64,000 nt of DNA from Sva-07 sp963752815 (GCA_963752815.1 CAVVZI010000021.1:248001-312000), one strand, 5' to 3'; numbered from the stretch's first letter, positions 26,864 through 35,418 are shown. The notes: generated by a model not told the origin, from the letters alone. Numbers and translations: made by a program.

Positions 26864-28164
26864 GCCGCGTCCCATTCGAGGACGAGGGCGTCGGGGCCGC
26901 GGAACGTGATGTTGGGGAAGTAGTGGAACGTCTGGTCGGGGGCGAGGCGGAGCGACGGGAGACGCTGCGACAGCAACTCGAGCGCGAGGCGCGCTTCGAT
27001 CCGCGCCAGCCCGGCGCCGAGGCAGAAGTGGATGCCCTTGCCGAAGGAGATGTGGCGGTTGGCGTTGGCGCGGTGGATGTCGAACGTGTCGGGCTCGGGG
27101 AACAGGTCGGGTTGGTGGTTGGCCGAGGCGAAGTTCAAGAACAGCCGCGTGCCCGCCGGCAGGTCGACGCCGCCGAGTGTGGTGGGCTGTGTGGTGATGC
27201 GCCGCCACGAGATCTGGCTCGATTCGAAGCGCAGTGTCTCCTCGACCGCGGCTGCTGCCAGCGACGGGTCGGCGCACAGCGCGGCCCACTGGTCGCGACG
27301 GGGGAGGAGGCAGCGCAGCGTGTTGCACAGCAGCGCGGTGACGGGGTCGTGGCCGGCGAAGGAGATCCCGTACACGACCGATTCGACCTCCCGGTAGCTG
27401 ATGCCGGTGCCGTTGGCCGGATCGGGATCGGCGTCGTGCGCGTCGAGCAGCTCGGAGCACAGGTCGTCGGCGCGCGCGTCGCGTCGCTGGGCGACGAACG
27501 CCCGGCAGTAGCGCCAGTAGTCGAGCATCCCTTCGGCGATCGCCAGTTGCTCTTCGGCGGTCGGCTTCCCCCAGGAGAAGGCCCGGCGGTTGACGCACCA
27601 CGACTTGATCAGCGCATCGTCGGCCGGTGGGAACCCGATGAGCCGGAACACGATCTCGGCGGGCAGCGGGAACGCCAGCGCCTTGACGTATTCGGCCGGC
27701 GACCCCTGCTCGATCATCCGGTCGAGCAGGGCGGTGGCGCGCTCGCGCATGTAGTCCTCGAGCGCACTCAGCCGGCGGTGGGAGAAGCCCTGGCGGGTGT
27801 AGACGCGGATCCGGGCGTGGTCGGGTTCGGGCCGGTTCGACATGACGGCCACGGGGTCGAAGTCGTCCGCCGTCAGGACGGCCGCGGCGTCGGGCGCGAG
27901 CGGGAAGATCGGATCCTGCACGTTCGTCGACGCGAACACATCCGGGTTCATGAAGACCGTCTCGATGTCGGCCATCGTGGTGACGACCACGTGGCCGAGT
28001 TCGGGCGCGTAGAAGATGGGGTGCTCGTCGCGCAGCGCGGTTGCGATCGGGTACGGGTCGGCGAGGTAGTCGTGATCGAGCGGCGACCAACCCGAATGGA
28101 GCGGGCATCCGGGTGGCGCCTCGCGCACGCTGTCGGGCGCCTGGTGATAGGTGTTAGCGCTCAT
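26860..28164 (-). CDS. Cytochrome P450
   Basis: A 434-aa soluble bacterial P450. Heme ligand C381 in FGKGIHFCLGAGLAR; the EXXR pair is E309/R312 (VEETLR); the I helix reads ISFAGHDPVTALL (270-276). The usual Thr after the acid residue is Pro274, so the proton-relay threonine is missing or displaced to T276. The operon context (LigAB, MarR, FAH hydrolase) points to oxidation or O-demethylation of a lignin-type aromatic acid, making the catechol cleaved by LigAB. No ferredoxin or ferredoxin reductase gene is nearby. It overlaps marR by ATGA. Confidence 0.92.
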   Translation of the reverse strand: MSANTYHQAPDSVREAPPGCPLHSGWSPLDHDYLADPYPIATALRDEHPIFYAPELGHVVVTTMADIETVFMNPDVFASTNVQDPIFPLAPDAAAVLTADDFDPVAVMSNRPEPDHARIRVYTRQGFSHRRLSALEDYMRERATALLDRMIEQGSPAEYVKALAFPLPAEIVFRLIGFPPADDALIKSWCVNRRAFSWGKPTAEEQLAIAEGMLDYWRYCRAFVAQRRDARADDLCSELLDAHDADPDPANGTGISYREVESVVYGISFAGHDPVTALLCNTLRCLLPRRDQWAALCADPSLAAAAVEETLRFESSQISWRRITTQPTTLGGVDLPAGTRLFLNFASANHQPDLFPEPDTFDIHRANANRHISFGKGIHFCLGAGLARIEARLALELLSQRLPSLRLAPDQTFHYFPNITFRGPDALVLEWDAA

Positions 28165-28616
28165 AGCCGACCCACCTTGTCGAGCAGCACGTAGAGCTGT
28201 TCGAGGTCACCCGGACCCAGACGACCCTCGATGTGTTCGTACGCCGCCTCGCTGCGCGGGGCGATCGCGGCGACCAGTTCGATCCCGGTTGCGGTGATCC
28301 TGATGTCGGCACGGCGCGCATCCCCCGGCACCGATGATCGCGCGATGAGGCCACGGTCGTCGAGCAACGCCAGCATCCTCGACAGGCTCGGCCCGAGCAG
28401 GTAGGTGCGCTCGGCCAGCTCACCGACCGACAGGGCGGTGTCGGCGTCCTCGAGGGCGCGCAGGACGCGCCACTGCTGCTCGGTCAGGTCGTGTTCCGCC
28501 AGGCTCGGGCGGAAATGGCGCATGACCGCCTCGCGGGCGCGCATCAGCGCCATCGGCAGCGACCGGTCGAAGCCACGGATGCCGACGCCGGTGTCGTGGA
28601 GCACGTGCTCACTCAT
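28161..28616 (-). CDS. MarR-family regulator (HpaR-like)
   Basis: A 151-aa winged-helix dimeric regulator (FRPSLAEHDLTEQQWRVLRALE, then LAERTYLLGPSLSRML recognition helix and RRADIRITATG wing). The size and sequence resemble HpaR, repressor of the homoprotocatechuate meta operon. It overlaps the FAH gene by 8 nt and the P450 gene by 4 nt. The perfect palindrome TAACATGTTA between the two divergent operons (29516-29525) is the likely binding site. Confidence 0.88.
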   Translation of the reverse strand: MSEHVLHDTGVGIRGFDRSLPMALMRAREAVMRHFRPSLAEHDLTEQQWRVLRALEDADTALSVGELAERTYLLGPSLSRMLALLDDRGLIARSSVPGDARRADIRITATGIELVAAIAPRSEAAYEHIEGRLGPGDLEQLYVLLDKVGRL

Positions 28617-29501
28617 CGCGGATGCCGTTGCGCAGGGTGCCGATGCCGGGCACGTTCACCTCGACCTGGTCGCCCGGACGGAGGAACCGCGGTGGATCGA
28701 ACCGGGCGCCGGCGCCGGTCGGCGTGCCCGTGAAGATGATGTCGCCGGGCTCCAGCGTGCAGAACGTCGACAGGTAGGCGACCTGGAACTCGATCGGATA
28801 CGCCATCGAGGCGGGCGTGTCGTCCTGGCGCAGTTCGCCGTTCACGCGAGTGGTGAGGTGGAGGTCGTCGAACCCGCCGATCTCGTCGAGCGTCACCATC
28901 CACGGCCCGAGCGACCCGGACGACTCCCAGTTCTTGCCCTGGGTGACGTTGAACTTCGCGTGCCGCACCCAGTCGCGGATCGTGCCCTCGTTGCCGAGTG
29001 TGAGGCCGGCGAGGTGCTGGCGGGCACGCTCCTCGGGGATGCGCCGACCGGCCGTGCCGATGACCGCCACGATCTCGCCCTCGTAGTCGAGTTGCTCGCT
29101 CTCCGGTGGCCGCACGAGGTCCTGTTCGTGGCCGACGAGCGAACTCGGGAAGCGGACGAACACGCTCGGCTTCGTCGCCTCCTCCTGACCGTCGCGGTAC
29201 TCGGCGTTGCGACCGCCGTAGTTGACGCCGATGCAGAAGATCTTGCCGGGTCGCGGGATCGTGCGGAGGAACGTGATCGCCGACAAGGGCAGCGTCGACC
29301 CGGGCGATCGCGCCGCATCGTCGGCCGCGGCGCGAGCGTCGTCGAGCCGCCCCTGGGTCAGCAGATCGTTCAGGTCGGACACGCCGTCGAGCCGTCCGCC
29401 GAGATCGACGACCCGGTCGTCGCCGTCCCGTCGTCGGGGTCGGGGTGCACGACGGCACCGAAGGTCGGACGGCCTTCGTGGGAGAAGCTCAACAACCTCA
29501 T
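28609..29501 (-). CDS. Fumarylacetoacetate hydrolase-family protein (HpaG-like), one frameshift
   Basis: An enzyme of about 296 aa of the FAH family (isomerase/decarboxylase or hydrolase of ring-cleavage products): PGKIFCIGVNYGGRNAEY, LDYEGEIVAVIG with the metal Glu pair, GNEGTIRDWV and FTGTPTGAGARFDPP. The annotated start at 29501 (MRLLSFSHEGRPTFGAVV) is in another frame; one indel near 29430 joins it to VVDLGGRLDGVSDLNDLL. Without it only a shorter version (from 29382) remains. It is the first gene of the minus operon, and with HpaF, E, H and I on the other side would complete 5-oxopent-3-ene-tricarboxylate decarboxylation. Confidence 0.83.
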
Positions 29502-29515
29502 CTTGCAGTCATACA

Positions 29516-29525
29516 TAACATGTTA
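29516..29525. promoter_or_regulatory. TAACATGTTA palindrome, candidate MarR/HpaR operator
   Basis: A perfect 10-bp palindrome in the 38-bp gap between the divergent starts at 29501 (FAH, minus) and 29540 (HpaF, plus), in an unusually A+T-rich stretch (ATACATAACATGTTAGATAA). It could double as a -10 element in both directions. A MarR dimer bound here would silence both operons. Confidence 0.65.
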
Positions 29526-29539
29526 GATAATCGAGTGCA

Positions 29540-29935
29540 ATGCCGCATCTGATCATCGAGCACTCGGCCAACGTGGCCGCCGTGGCCGACATCGCCGGGC
29601 TGGTCGACGCGGTCCACTAGCGCCGCGCTCGCGACGGGTGTCGCTGCCCACTCGACGCGCTCCGCACGCGCGCCGCGTCCCGCGAGCACTTCGCGATCGG
29701 CGACCGCCATCCCGACAACATGTTCGTCGCCCTCACGGCTCGCCTCGGCGCCGGCCGTTCCGACGACGACAAGGCCATGTTCGTCCGGGCGATGATGGAC
29801 GCGCTCACCGACTACCTCGGCGAAGCGACCGCGACGATGATGCTGAGCGTGGAGTACCAGGAGATCGATCCGCGGTGGCGGATCAACGAGAACCACCTGC
29901 GCACGGTGATCGCCGAACGAACCGGCACGGCCTGA
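29540..29935 (+). CDS. hpaF: 5-carboxymethyl-2-hydroxymuconate isomerase (HpaF-like), disrupted
   Basis: A 4-oxalocrotonate-tautomerase-superfamily protein: MPHLIIEHSANVAAVADIAG with Pro2 as catalytic base, then ALATGVxPLDALRTRA, and MFVALTARLGAGRSDDDKAMF onward, ending HLRTVIAERT. An in-frame TAG at 29618 interrupts it. Reading one extra base there and one missing base about 30 nt later restores the family sequence, so two compensating indels are more likely than a nonsense mutation. Expected length is about 131 aa. It is the first gene of the plus-strand hpa operon. Confidence 0.78.
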
Positions 29936-29957
29936 CCGGCCGCACGAAGGAGCTTGC

Positions 29958-31490
29958 ATGGCAACCACCCGCACGTTCGACGAGAACTGCGCCACGGCGA
30001 CCGCGCAGCTGTCGCGCTTCGCCGACGCGCCCCTGCTGCATCTGATCGACGGTCAGCCGACGCCGAGCGCGAGCGGCGAGACGTTCGACAACCATTCGCC
30101 GATCGACGGTGCGCTGCTCGGCGCTGTCGCCGCGGGAGGGTCCGCCGACATCGATGCGGCCGCGCGGGCGGCGTCCGACGCGTTCGGCGACTGGTCGGGG
30201 CGCAGCGGTCACGAGCGCAAGCGGATCCTGCACGACGTCGCCGATCTGATCGTCGAGCGAGCCGACGAGATCGCCGCCGTCGAATGCGTCGACACCGGCC
30301 AGACCGTCCGGTTCATGAGCGCAGCCGCGATCCGTGGCGCCGAGAACTTCCGGTTCTTCGCCGACCACGCACCCGACGCGCCCAACGGGCGATCGATGCC
30401 CGACGAGCACCACCTGAACTACTCCAGCCGGTCGCCGCTCGGCCCGGTCGGCGTGATCACGCCGTGGAACACGCCGTTCATGCTCTCCACCTGGAAGATC
30501 GCACCGGCGCTCGCGGCCGGATGCACCGTGGTGCACAAGCCCGCCGAATGGTCACCGTGCACCGCGGCGTTGCTGTCGGAGATCGCGCTCGAGGCGGGCC
30601 TGCCACCCGGCGTGTTGAACACGGTGCACGGCCTCGGCGAGTCGGCCGGGCGGGCGCTGACGGAACACCCGCTGATCAAGGCGATCGGGTTCGTCGGCGA
30701 GTCCGCGACCGGTTCGCTGATCCAGGCCCAGGCGGCCCCGACCCTGAAGCGCCTGCACTTCGAACTCGGCGGCAAGAACCCGGTGATCGTGTTCGCCGAC
30801 GCCGACCTCGATCGCGCGCTCGATGCCGTGGTGTTCATGATCTACAGCCTCAACGGGGAGCGGTGCACGTCGTCGAGCCGGCTGCTCGTCCAGCGCTCGA
30901 TCCACGAGGAGTTCACCGAACGTCTCGCCGGCCGGGTGCGCGCCCTGCGGGTCGGTCATCCGCTCGACCCGGCCACCGAGATCGGCCCGCTCATCCACCC
31001 CGTCCACTGCGCCAAGGTGCGCAGCTACGTGGCGGTCGCCGAAGCGGAAGGGGCGACCGTCGTCGTGGGCGGCGGGGACGCCACCGACCCGGCGTCGTGC
31101 TACGTGAACCCGATGATGTTCACCGGGGCGACCAACGACATGCGCATCGCCCGCGAGGAGATCTTCGGCCCCGTGCTCACCGTGATCCCGTTCGACGACG
31201 AGGCCGATGCCGTCGCGCTCGCCAACGACACCGACTACGGGCTCGCCGGATACCTCTGGACCGGCGACACCGGCCGGGCCCACCGCGTCGCCCGCGACCT
31301 CGACGTGGGCATGGTGTGGGTCAACTCGCAGAACGTGCGCCACCTGCCGACACCGTTCGGCGGCACCAAGGCGAGCGGGATCGGCCGCGACGGCGGCCCC
31401 GAGTTCTCCTTCGACTTCTACATGGACACGAAGAACGTCGCCATCGCCTACGACACGCATGCCATCGCGGCGATGGGTCAGGTCCGGTGA
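29958..31490 (+). CDS. hpaE: 5-carboxymethyl-2-hydroxymuconate semialdehyde dehydrogenase (HpaE-like)
   Basis: A 510-aa NAD-dependent aldehyde dehydrogenase. N171 (ITPWNTPF), E269 (FELGGKNP) and nucleophile C303 (LNGERCTSSSR) are all present; the closing PFGGTKASGIGRDGGPEFSFDFYM is typical of HpaE and muconic semialdehyde dehydrogenases. ATG 29958 has AAGGAG ideally spaced. The position between HpaF and HpaH supports homoprotocatechuate degradation. It may also serve as the missing 4-hydroxymuconic semialdehyde dehydrogenase of the hydroquinone pathway (inference). Confidence 0.88.
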   Translation: MATTRTFDENCATATAQLSRFADAPLLHLIDGQPTPSASGETFDNHSPIDGALLGAVAAGGSADIDAAARAASDAFGDWSGRSGHERKRILHDVADLIVERADEIAAVECVDTGQTVRFMSAAAIRGAENFRFFADHAPDAPNGRSMPDEHHLNYSSRSPLGPVGVITPWNTPFMLSTWKIAPALAAGCTVVHKPAEWSPCTAALLSEIALEAGLPPGVLNTVHGLGESAGRALTEHPLIKAIGFVGESATGSLIQAQAAPTLKRLHFELGGKNPVIVFADADLDRALDAVVFMIYSLNGERCTSSSRLLVQRSIHEEFTERLAGRVRALRVGHPLDPATEIGPLIHPVHCAKVRSYVAVAEAEGATVVVGGGDATDPASCYVNPMMFTGATNDMRIAREEIFGPVLTVIPFDDEADAVALANDTDYGLAGYLWTGDTGRAHRVARDLDVGMVWVNSQNVRHLPTPFGGTKASGIGRDGGPEFSFDFYMDTKNVAIAYDTHAIAAMGQVR

Positions 31491-32311
31491 GCCGCACGCT
31501 CACGCCCGCGCAGGTCGGCGAGCTCGCTGCCGCCCACGAGCGGGCGCGGGTCACCGCCGTGCCGATCGATCCGGTGACGCGGGCGTTCCCCGACGTCACG
31601 CTCGACGACGCGTACGCGATCCAGGCCGCCTGGATCGACCTGCAACTCGCCGGCGGGGCGACCGTCACGGGTCACAAGGTCGGGCTCACGAGCCGGGCGA
31701 TGCAGATGGCGATGAAGATCGACGAGCCCGACTTCGGCGCGTTGTTCGACTACATGTTCCTCGAGTCCGGCACGACGATCAGCGCCTCGCGCTACCTCGA
31801 CCCGAAGATCGAGGTGGAGTTCGCGTTCGTGCTGGGCGAGACGCTCGATCGTCCGAACGTCACGGCCTCGGACGTGTACGCGGCCACCGATCACATCGTG
31901 CCTGCTCTCGAACTGATCGACGCCCGCTCGTACCGGGTCCACCCGACCGACGGACGAACCCGCACGGTGCGCGACACGATCGCCGACAACGCCGCCGATG
32001 CCGGGATCGTCGTCGGCACCGAGCGGATCGCACCGGATGACGCGGCGACCGGAGCGCTGCGCTGGGCGGGTGCGATCTGCAAACGCAACGGCACCGTCGA
32101 GGAGACCGGTCTCGGCGCCGGGGTGCTCGACGATCCGGTGCAGGGCGTCGTCTGGCTGGCGAACCGGCTGCACGCTCTCGGCATCCCGCTGGCGGCCGGG
32201 GAGACCATCCTGGCCGGATCCTTCACCCGGCCGATCGACTGCCGGCCCGGCGACTCGATCCACGCCGATTTCGGACCGCTCGGCGTGTTGACGCTGGCGG
32301 TGGCGGACTGA
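31487..32311 (+). CDS. hpaH: 2-oxo-hept-3-ene-1,7-dioate hydratase (HpaH-like)
   Basis: A 274-aa hydratase of the MhpD/HpaH/FAH superfamily. GHKVGLTSRAMQMAMKIDEPDFGAL and KIEVEFAFVLGE are the HpaH active-site segments with metal-binding glutamates. GTG 31487 overlaps the hpaE stop (GTGA). It adds water to 2-oxohept-ene-dioate to give the aldol substrate for HpaI. Confidence 0.9.
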   Translation: MSRTLTPAQVGELAAAHERARVTAVPIDPVTRAFPDVTLDDAYAIQAAWIDLQLAGGATVTGHKVGLTSRAMQMAMKIDEPDFGALFDYMFLESGTTISASRYLDPKIEVEFAFVLGETLDRPNVTASDVYAATDHIVPALELIDARSYRVHPTDGRTRTVRDTIADNAADAGIVVGTERIAPDDAATGALRWAGAICKRNGTVEETGLGAGVLDDPVQGVVWLANRLHALGIPLAAGETILAGSFTRPIDCRPGDSIHADFGPLGVLTLAVAD

Positions 32312-32354
32312 TCCGGATGACTGACACCTCAGCGGACTGACAGGGGAGCGACGG

Positions 32355-33125
32355 ATGGATCTGCCACGCAACGAGTTCAAACGACAGCTGACCCGACCGG
32401 GCGTGACGTACGGGCTCTTCTCGGGCCTCGTCGATCCCGCCGCCGCCGAGGTGATCGCCGGCGCCGGCTTCGACTGGATGCTGATCGACGGCGAGCACGC
32501 ACCGCACGACCTGCGTTCGATCCTCGTCCAGCTCCAGGCTGCGGCGGCCCACGACACGCCGGTGCTGGTCCGTGCCGAGACCGGCGACACCGTGCTCATC
32601 AAACGCCTGCTCGACATCGGCGTGATGACGCTGCTCATCCCGATGGTCGAGTCGGCCGACCAGGCTGCCCAGATCGTCGCCGCGGCCCGGTATCCGCCCG
32701 CCGGTGTGCGCGGCGTGGCGACCGCGGTGAACCGGGCGGCGCGGTGGGGGATGATCGACGACTACCTGAGCCGTGCCGACGGCGAGATCTGTGTGGTCTG
32801 CCAGATCGAGTCGGTCGCCGGCACCGAGGCCATCGAGTCGATCGGCGCCGTCGACGGGGTCGACGCGCTCTTCGTGGGGCCGTCCGATCTCGCCGCGTCG
32901 ATGGGGTTGATCGGCAGACCCGGCCACCCCGACGTGGTCGCCGCCGTCGACGATGCGATCACGCGCATCGTCGCCGCCGGCCTCCCGGCCGGGGTGTTCG
33001 CAACCAACCCCGAGCTCGCGGCGCGATGGACCGCACTCGGTGCGACGTTCGTCGCGGTCGGCGTCGACATTGCGCTGCTGGCGAAGGCGGCGACCGACCT
33101 GGCGGACCGCTGTCGCTCGGAGTGA
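32355..33125 (+). CDS. hpaI: 4-hydroxy-2-oxo-heptane-1,7-dioate aldolase (HpcH/HpaI family)
   Basis: A 256-aa class II pyruvate aldolase: FDWMLIDGEHAPHD, RAETGDTVLIKRLLDIG, LIPMVESADQA, PAGVRGVATAVNRAARWG, QIESVAGTEAIESI and DALFVGPSDLAASMG, i.e. the complete HpaI signature with catalytic His and metal Glu/Asp. The product would be pyruvate and succinic semialdehyde. AGGGGAG precedes ATG 32355. Some HpaI enzymes accept other 4-hydroxy-2-oxo acids, so it might also serve the LigAB branch, for which no LigK is visible. Confidence 0.9.
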   Translation: MDLPRNEFKRQLTRPGVTYGLFSGLVDPAAAEVIAGAGFDWMLIDGEHAPHDLRSILVQLQAAAAHDTPVLVRAETGDTVLIKRLLDIGVMTLLIPMVESADQAAQIVAAARYPPAGVRGVATAVNRAARWGMIDDYLSRADGEICVVCQIESVAGTEAIESIGAVDGVDALFVGPSDLAASMGLIGRPGHPDVVAAVDDAITRIVAAGLPAGVFATNPELAARWTALGATFVAVGVDIALLAKAATDLADRCRSE

Positions 33126-33146
33126 ACGAGGTCCGGGGCGGACGAT

Positions 33147-34199
33147 CTACCGCGCCCCGACCGACACCGCAGTCTCGTGTTCGGAGGCGATCATCGCGCT
33201 CAGCACGCGACGCGCGGCGAGGCCTCCGGTGTCGATCTTCAAGCTGACCTCGGTTGGTTCCCATGTGTCGCCGAGGCGGGATTCGATGAGGTTGAGCGCC
33301 TCGACGTCCTGCAGGACCACTGCCCGGTTCGACTCGGCGATGAACCGGTCGAGCGCGGGCTCGCCGATCCCGAAGTCGCGACAGACCGCCCAGAAGTCCA
33401 TCGTGCGATGGTCGTCGATCGGCGTGATCGCATACAACACCTTCATGTGGGCGGCCTGCGGATCGTCGGTCTCGCCGTGGGGCGTGGAGCCGACCGGCGC
33501 GACGCGGACGTGCAGGAGGTAATAGCCCGGCGCGTGGTACTCGATGTCCTGCCACCGGTCGATCGGCGACCGCAGGCCCGTCGAACCCGAATAGAACTTG
33601 GGACACTCGACCGCGCTCATGCGGCGGCTCACGTGGACGACCGCCGCCTCGTCGTCGACCGTCGTCGTGATCGGGCTCTCGGCGACTTCGGGCGTTCCGA
33701 TGAGGCCGCTGTGGAGGAACGTCTCGTGCGACAGATCGAGCAAATTGTCGATCAGCAGCCCGTACCGGGCGTCGAGGAGTTCCATGCCGTCGACGCATGC
33801 CCACTCCTCGTCGGCCACCCACGGGATGTCCGGAAGACCGTCGAAGTCGGGCGTGAGCGGATCCCCCATCCAGACCCAGACCCACGGGCCGCTCTCGGCG
33901 ACAGGTCGCGGGCTGACCCGTGCCCGCGTCGGGATCCGGTCCTGGCCGGGCACGTACGAACATCGGCCATCGGGTGTGAAGCGCAGGCCGTGGTAGCCGC
34001 ACTGGATCTCGTCGCCGCACAACGTGCCGGCCGACAGCGGGTAACCGCGGTGCGGGCACCGGTCGTCCAGGCCCACCACGGTCCCGTCCGACGTGCGATA
34101 CAGCACGATCGGCTCCCCGCACACCGTGCGCCCGATCGGGTCCGAGCCGATCTCGGCGACCGATGCGGCGACGTACCAGTGGCGCTTCGGATAGGTCAT
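33147..34199 (-). CDS. Rieske [2Fe-2S] oxygenase, vanillate O-demethylase (VanA)-like
   Basis: A 350-aa oxygenase component. The Rieske cluster is CPHRGYPLS then CGYHGLRF; the mononuclear iron site is in IDNLLDLSHETFLHSG (Asp-His-His). The N terminus KRHWYVAASVAEIG and overall length are those of VanA/phthalate-4,5-dioxygenase-like demethylases. It starts at ATG 34199 with AAAGGAG. No reductase (VanB) is adjacent. It would supply protocatechuate or gallate-type substrates to LigAB by O-demethylating lignin-derived acids. It converges on hpaI across 21 bp; a GC-rich imperfect hairpin spans the junction. Confidence 0.88.
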   Translation of the reverse strand: MTYPKRHWYVAASVAEIGSDPIGRTVCGEPIVLYRTSDGTVVGLDDRCPHRGYPLSAGTLCGDEIQCGYHGLRFTPDGRCSYVPGQDRIPTRARVSPRPVAESGPWVWVWMGDPLTPDFDGLPDIPWVADEEWACVDGMELLDARYGLLIDNLLDLSHETFLHSGLIGTPEVAESPITTTVDDEAAVVHVSRRMSAVECPKFYSGSTGLRSPIDRWQDIEYHAPGYYLLHVRVAPVGSTPHGETDDPQAAHMKVLYAITPIDDHRTMDFWAVCRDFGIGEPALDRFIAESNRAVVLQDVEALNLIESRLGDTWEPTEVSLKIDTGGLAARRVLSAMIASEHETAVSVGAR

Positions 34200-34393
34200 C
34201 GACCTGCTCCTTTCATCGTCCCCCTCACCCAGCGCAATCCCACGATACGGACACAAGTGTCTGGCCGGTGGGAAATCCACGCTACTCCGCTCGCGCCGTC
34301 ACGTCCAGACGATCCTTGCGATGAGCGAGGTCCCCGTATCCGGTGGTCTCGCTCATCGCTCGGTCGTCGTCCGGGTGGACGCGACGCGACGGG

Positions 34394-35140
34394 TCAGCGG
34401 GCGGGGGCGAAGTAGGCGAGCTGGGTCAGCCGGTCGGCGGCGGCGCGCAGCTTGACCAGGTGTTCGCCGGCGAGTTCGTCGGCCGACATCCGGTCGGCGT
34501 GGGCCAGGATGCCCAGACCGGCGACGACGGCGCCGGCATGGTCGTACACCGGCACCGCGATCGTGCGGACACCGGTCTCGAGGAGTCCCGACGTGAGCGC
34601 GTAACCCTGCGTACGGATCTGCTCGGGCGTCGGGGTGTTGCTGTTGCGTGTCCCGGGAGGCTCGGTCGTCGGTGTCCCGCCCTGATCGCCTTCCTGGTAC
34701 GCCAGCAGCATCCGACCGACCGACGTGGCGGTCGCCGGGATGCGCCGTCCGAGTTCGTGGGGCTGCAGGACGTAGTCGCCGTTCACGGCGTTGCCCGTTT
34801 CGACCGTCACCACGACATCGCCGTCGAGCACTGCCAGCGTGACACCGGTGTGCACCTGCTCGGCGAGTTCGTCGAGCACCGATTTGGCGTGCAGGCTGAT
34901 GTGGTTCGCCGCCCGATAGCCACCGGCGAGCTTCAACACGTTCGGGCCCAGTTCGAAACGGCTGCCGTGCTTGCGGACCATGCCGGCCTGTTCGAGCGTG
35001 GCGAGCAGGCGGTACACGGTCGAGCGCGACAGCCCGGTGCGGGTACTCAGCGTCGCGGCATCGAGGCTCGGTGAGTTGGCGTCGAGAGCGAGCAGGATCG
35101 ACATGGCCCGCTCGACGGACTGGACGGACTCATCTGGCAT
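34394..35140 (-). CDS. IclR-family transcriptional regulator (second)
   Basis: A 248-aa regulator with winged helix (AATLSTRTGLSRSTVYRLLATLEQAG) and IclR effector domain (SLHAKSVLDELAEQVHTGVTLAVLDG). A low-complexity insertion GGTPTTEPPGTRNSNTPTP at about residues 176-194 is unusual for the family. It diverges from the 35.4-44 kb operon, with a strong 9+9 bp inverted repeat between. GTG 35146 is an alternative start. The 194-bp gap after it, up to the Rieske gene start, shows nothing recognisable. Confidence 0.88.
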   Translation of the reverse strand: MPDESVQSVERAMSILLALDANSPSLDAATLSTRTGLSRSTVYRLLATLEQAGMVRKHGSRFELGPNVLKLAGGYRAANHISLHAKSVLDELAEQVHTGVTLAVLDGDVVVTVETGNAVNGDYVLQPHELGRRIPATATSVGRMLLAYQEGDQGGTPTTEPPGTRNSNTPTPEQIRTQGYALTSGLLETGVRTIAVPVYDHAGAVVAGLGILAHADRMSADELAGEHLVKLRAAADRLTQLAYFAPAR

Positions 35141-35208
35141 GGGCACGCGGCACGGGTTCGGATCCGATCACTTGATCGTGGGCGCCGATTCAGCTACCGT
35201 GATTTCGG

Positions 35209-35232
35209 CATCCGGACTCTATTGTCCGGATG
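35209..35232. promoter_or_regulatory. Inverted repeat CATCCGGAC-N6-GTCCGGATG, candidate IclR operator
   Basis: A perfect 9-bp dyad with spacer TCTATT, 69 bp before the IclR start and 187 bp before the ABC operon. The spacer plus flank (CTATTGT) resembles the -10 regions at 6814 and 14050, so the operator would straddle a promoter. The rest of the 278-bp intergenic region has no gene. Confidence 0.75.
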
Positions 35233-35418
35233 ATGGGACAGTCAAGCCGGTCGGGGGGCCGGTGTGGCGACGCAAGCACGTGTGAGGGGGAGTGTGAGAT
35301 CGGCAACGGTGCTCTTCGACCATGGATCGTGCAGCCGCCAACCAACCACGATTCACGAGGGGTCTGTTCGTGGCTTGCGTTCCAGACGTGAACCATCAGA
35401 AGAAACGGGGATTGAACC

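Noticed and set aside
29618..29620. TAG stop in the HpaF gene as a genuine nonsense mutation or recoding site
   Set aside because: Family residues reappear in a shifted frame right after it and the original frame resumes ~30 nt later, pointing to paired indels instead of recoding.
33131..33166. Terminator between hpaI and the Rieske oxygenase gene
   Set aside because: A GC-rich inverted repeat is present but has bulges and overlaps the oxygenase stop; left as a remark only.
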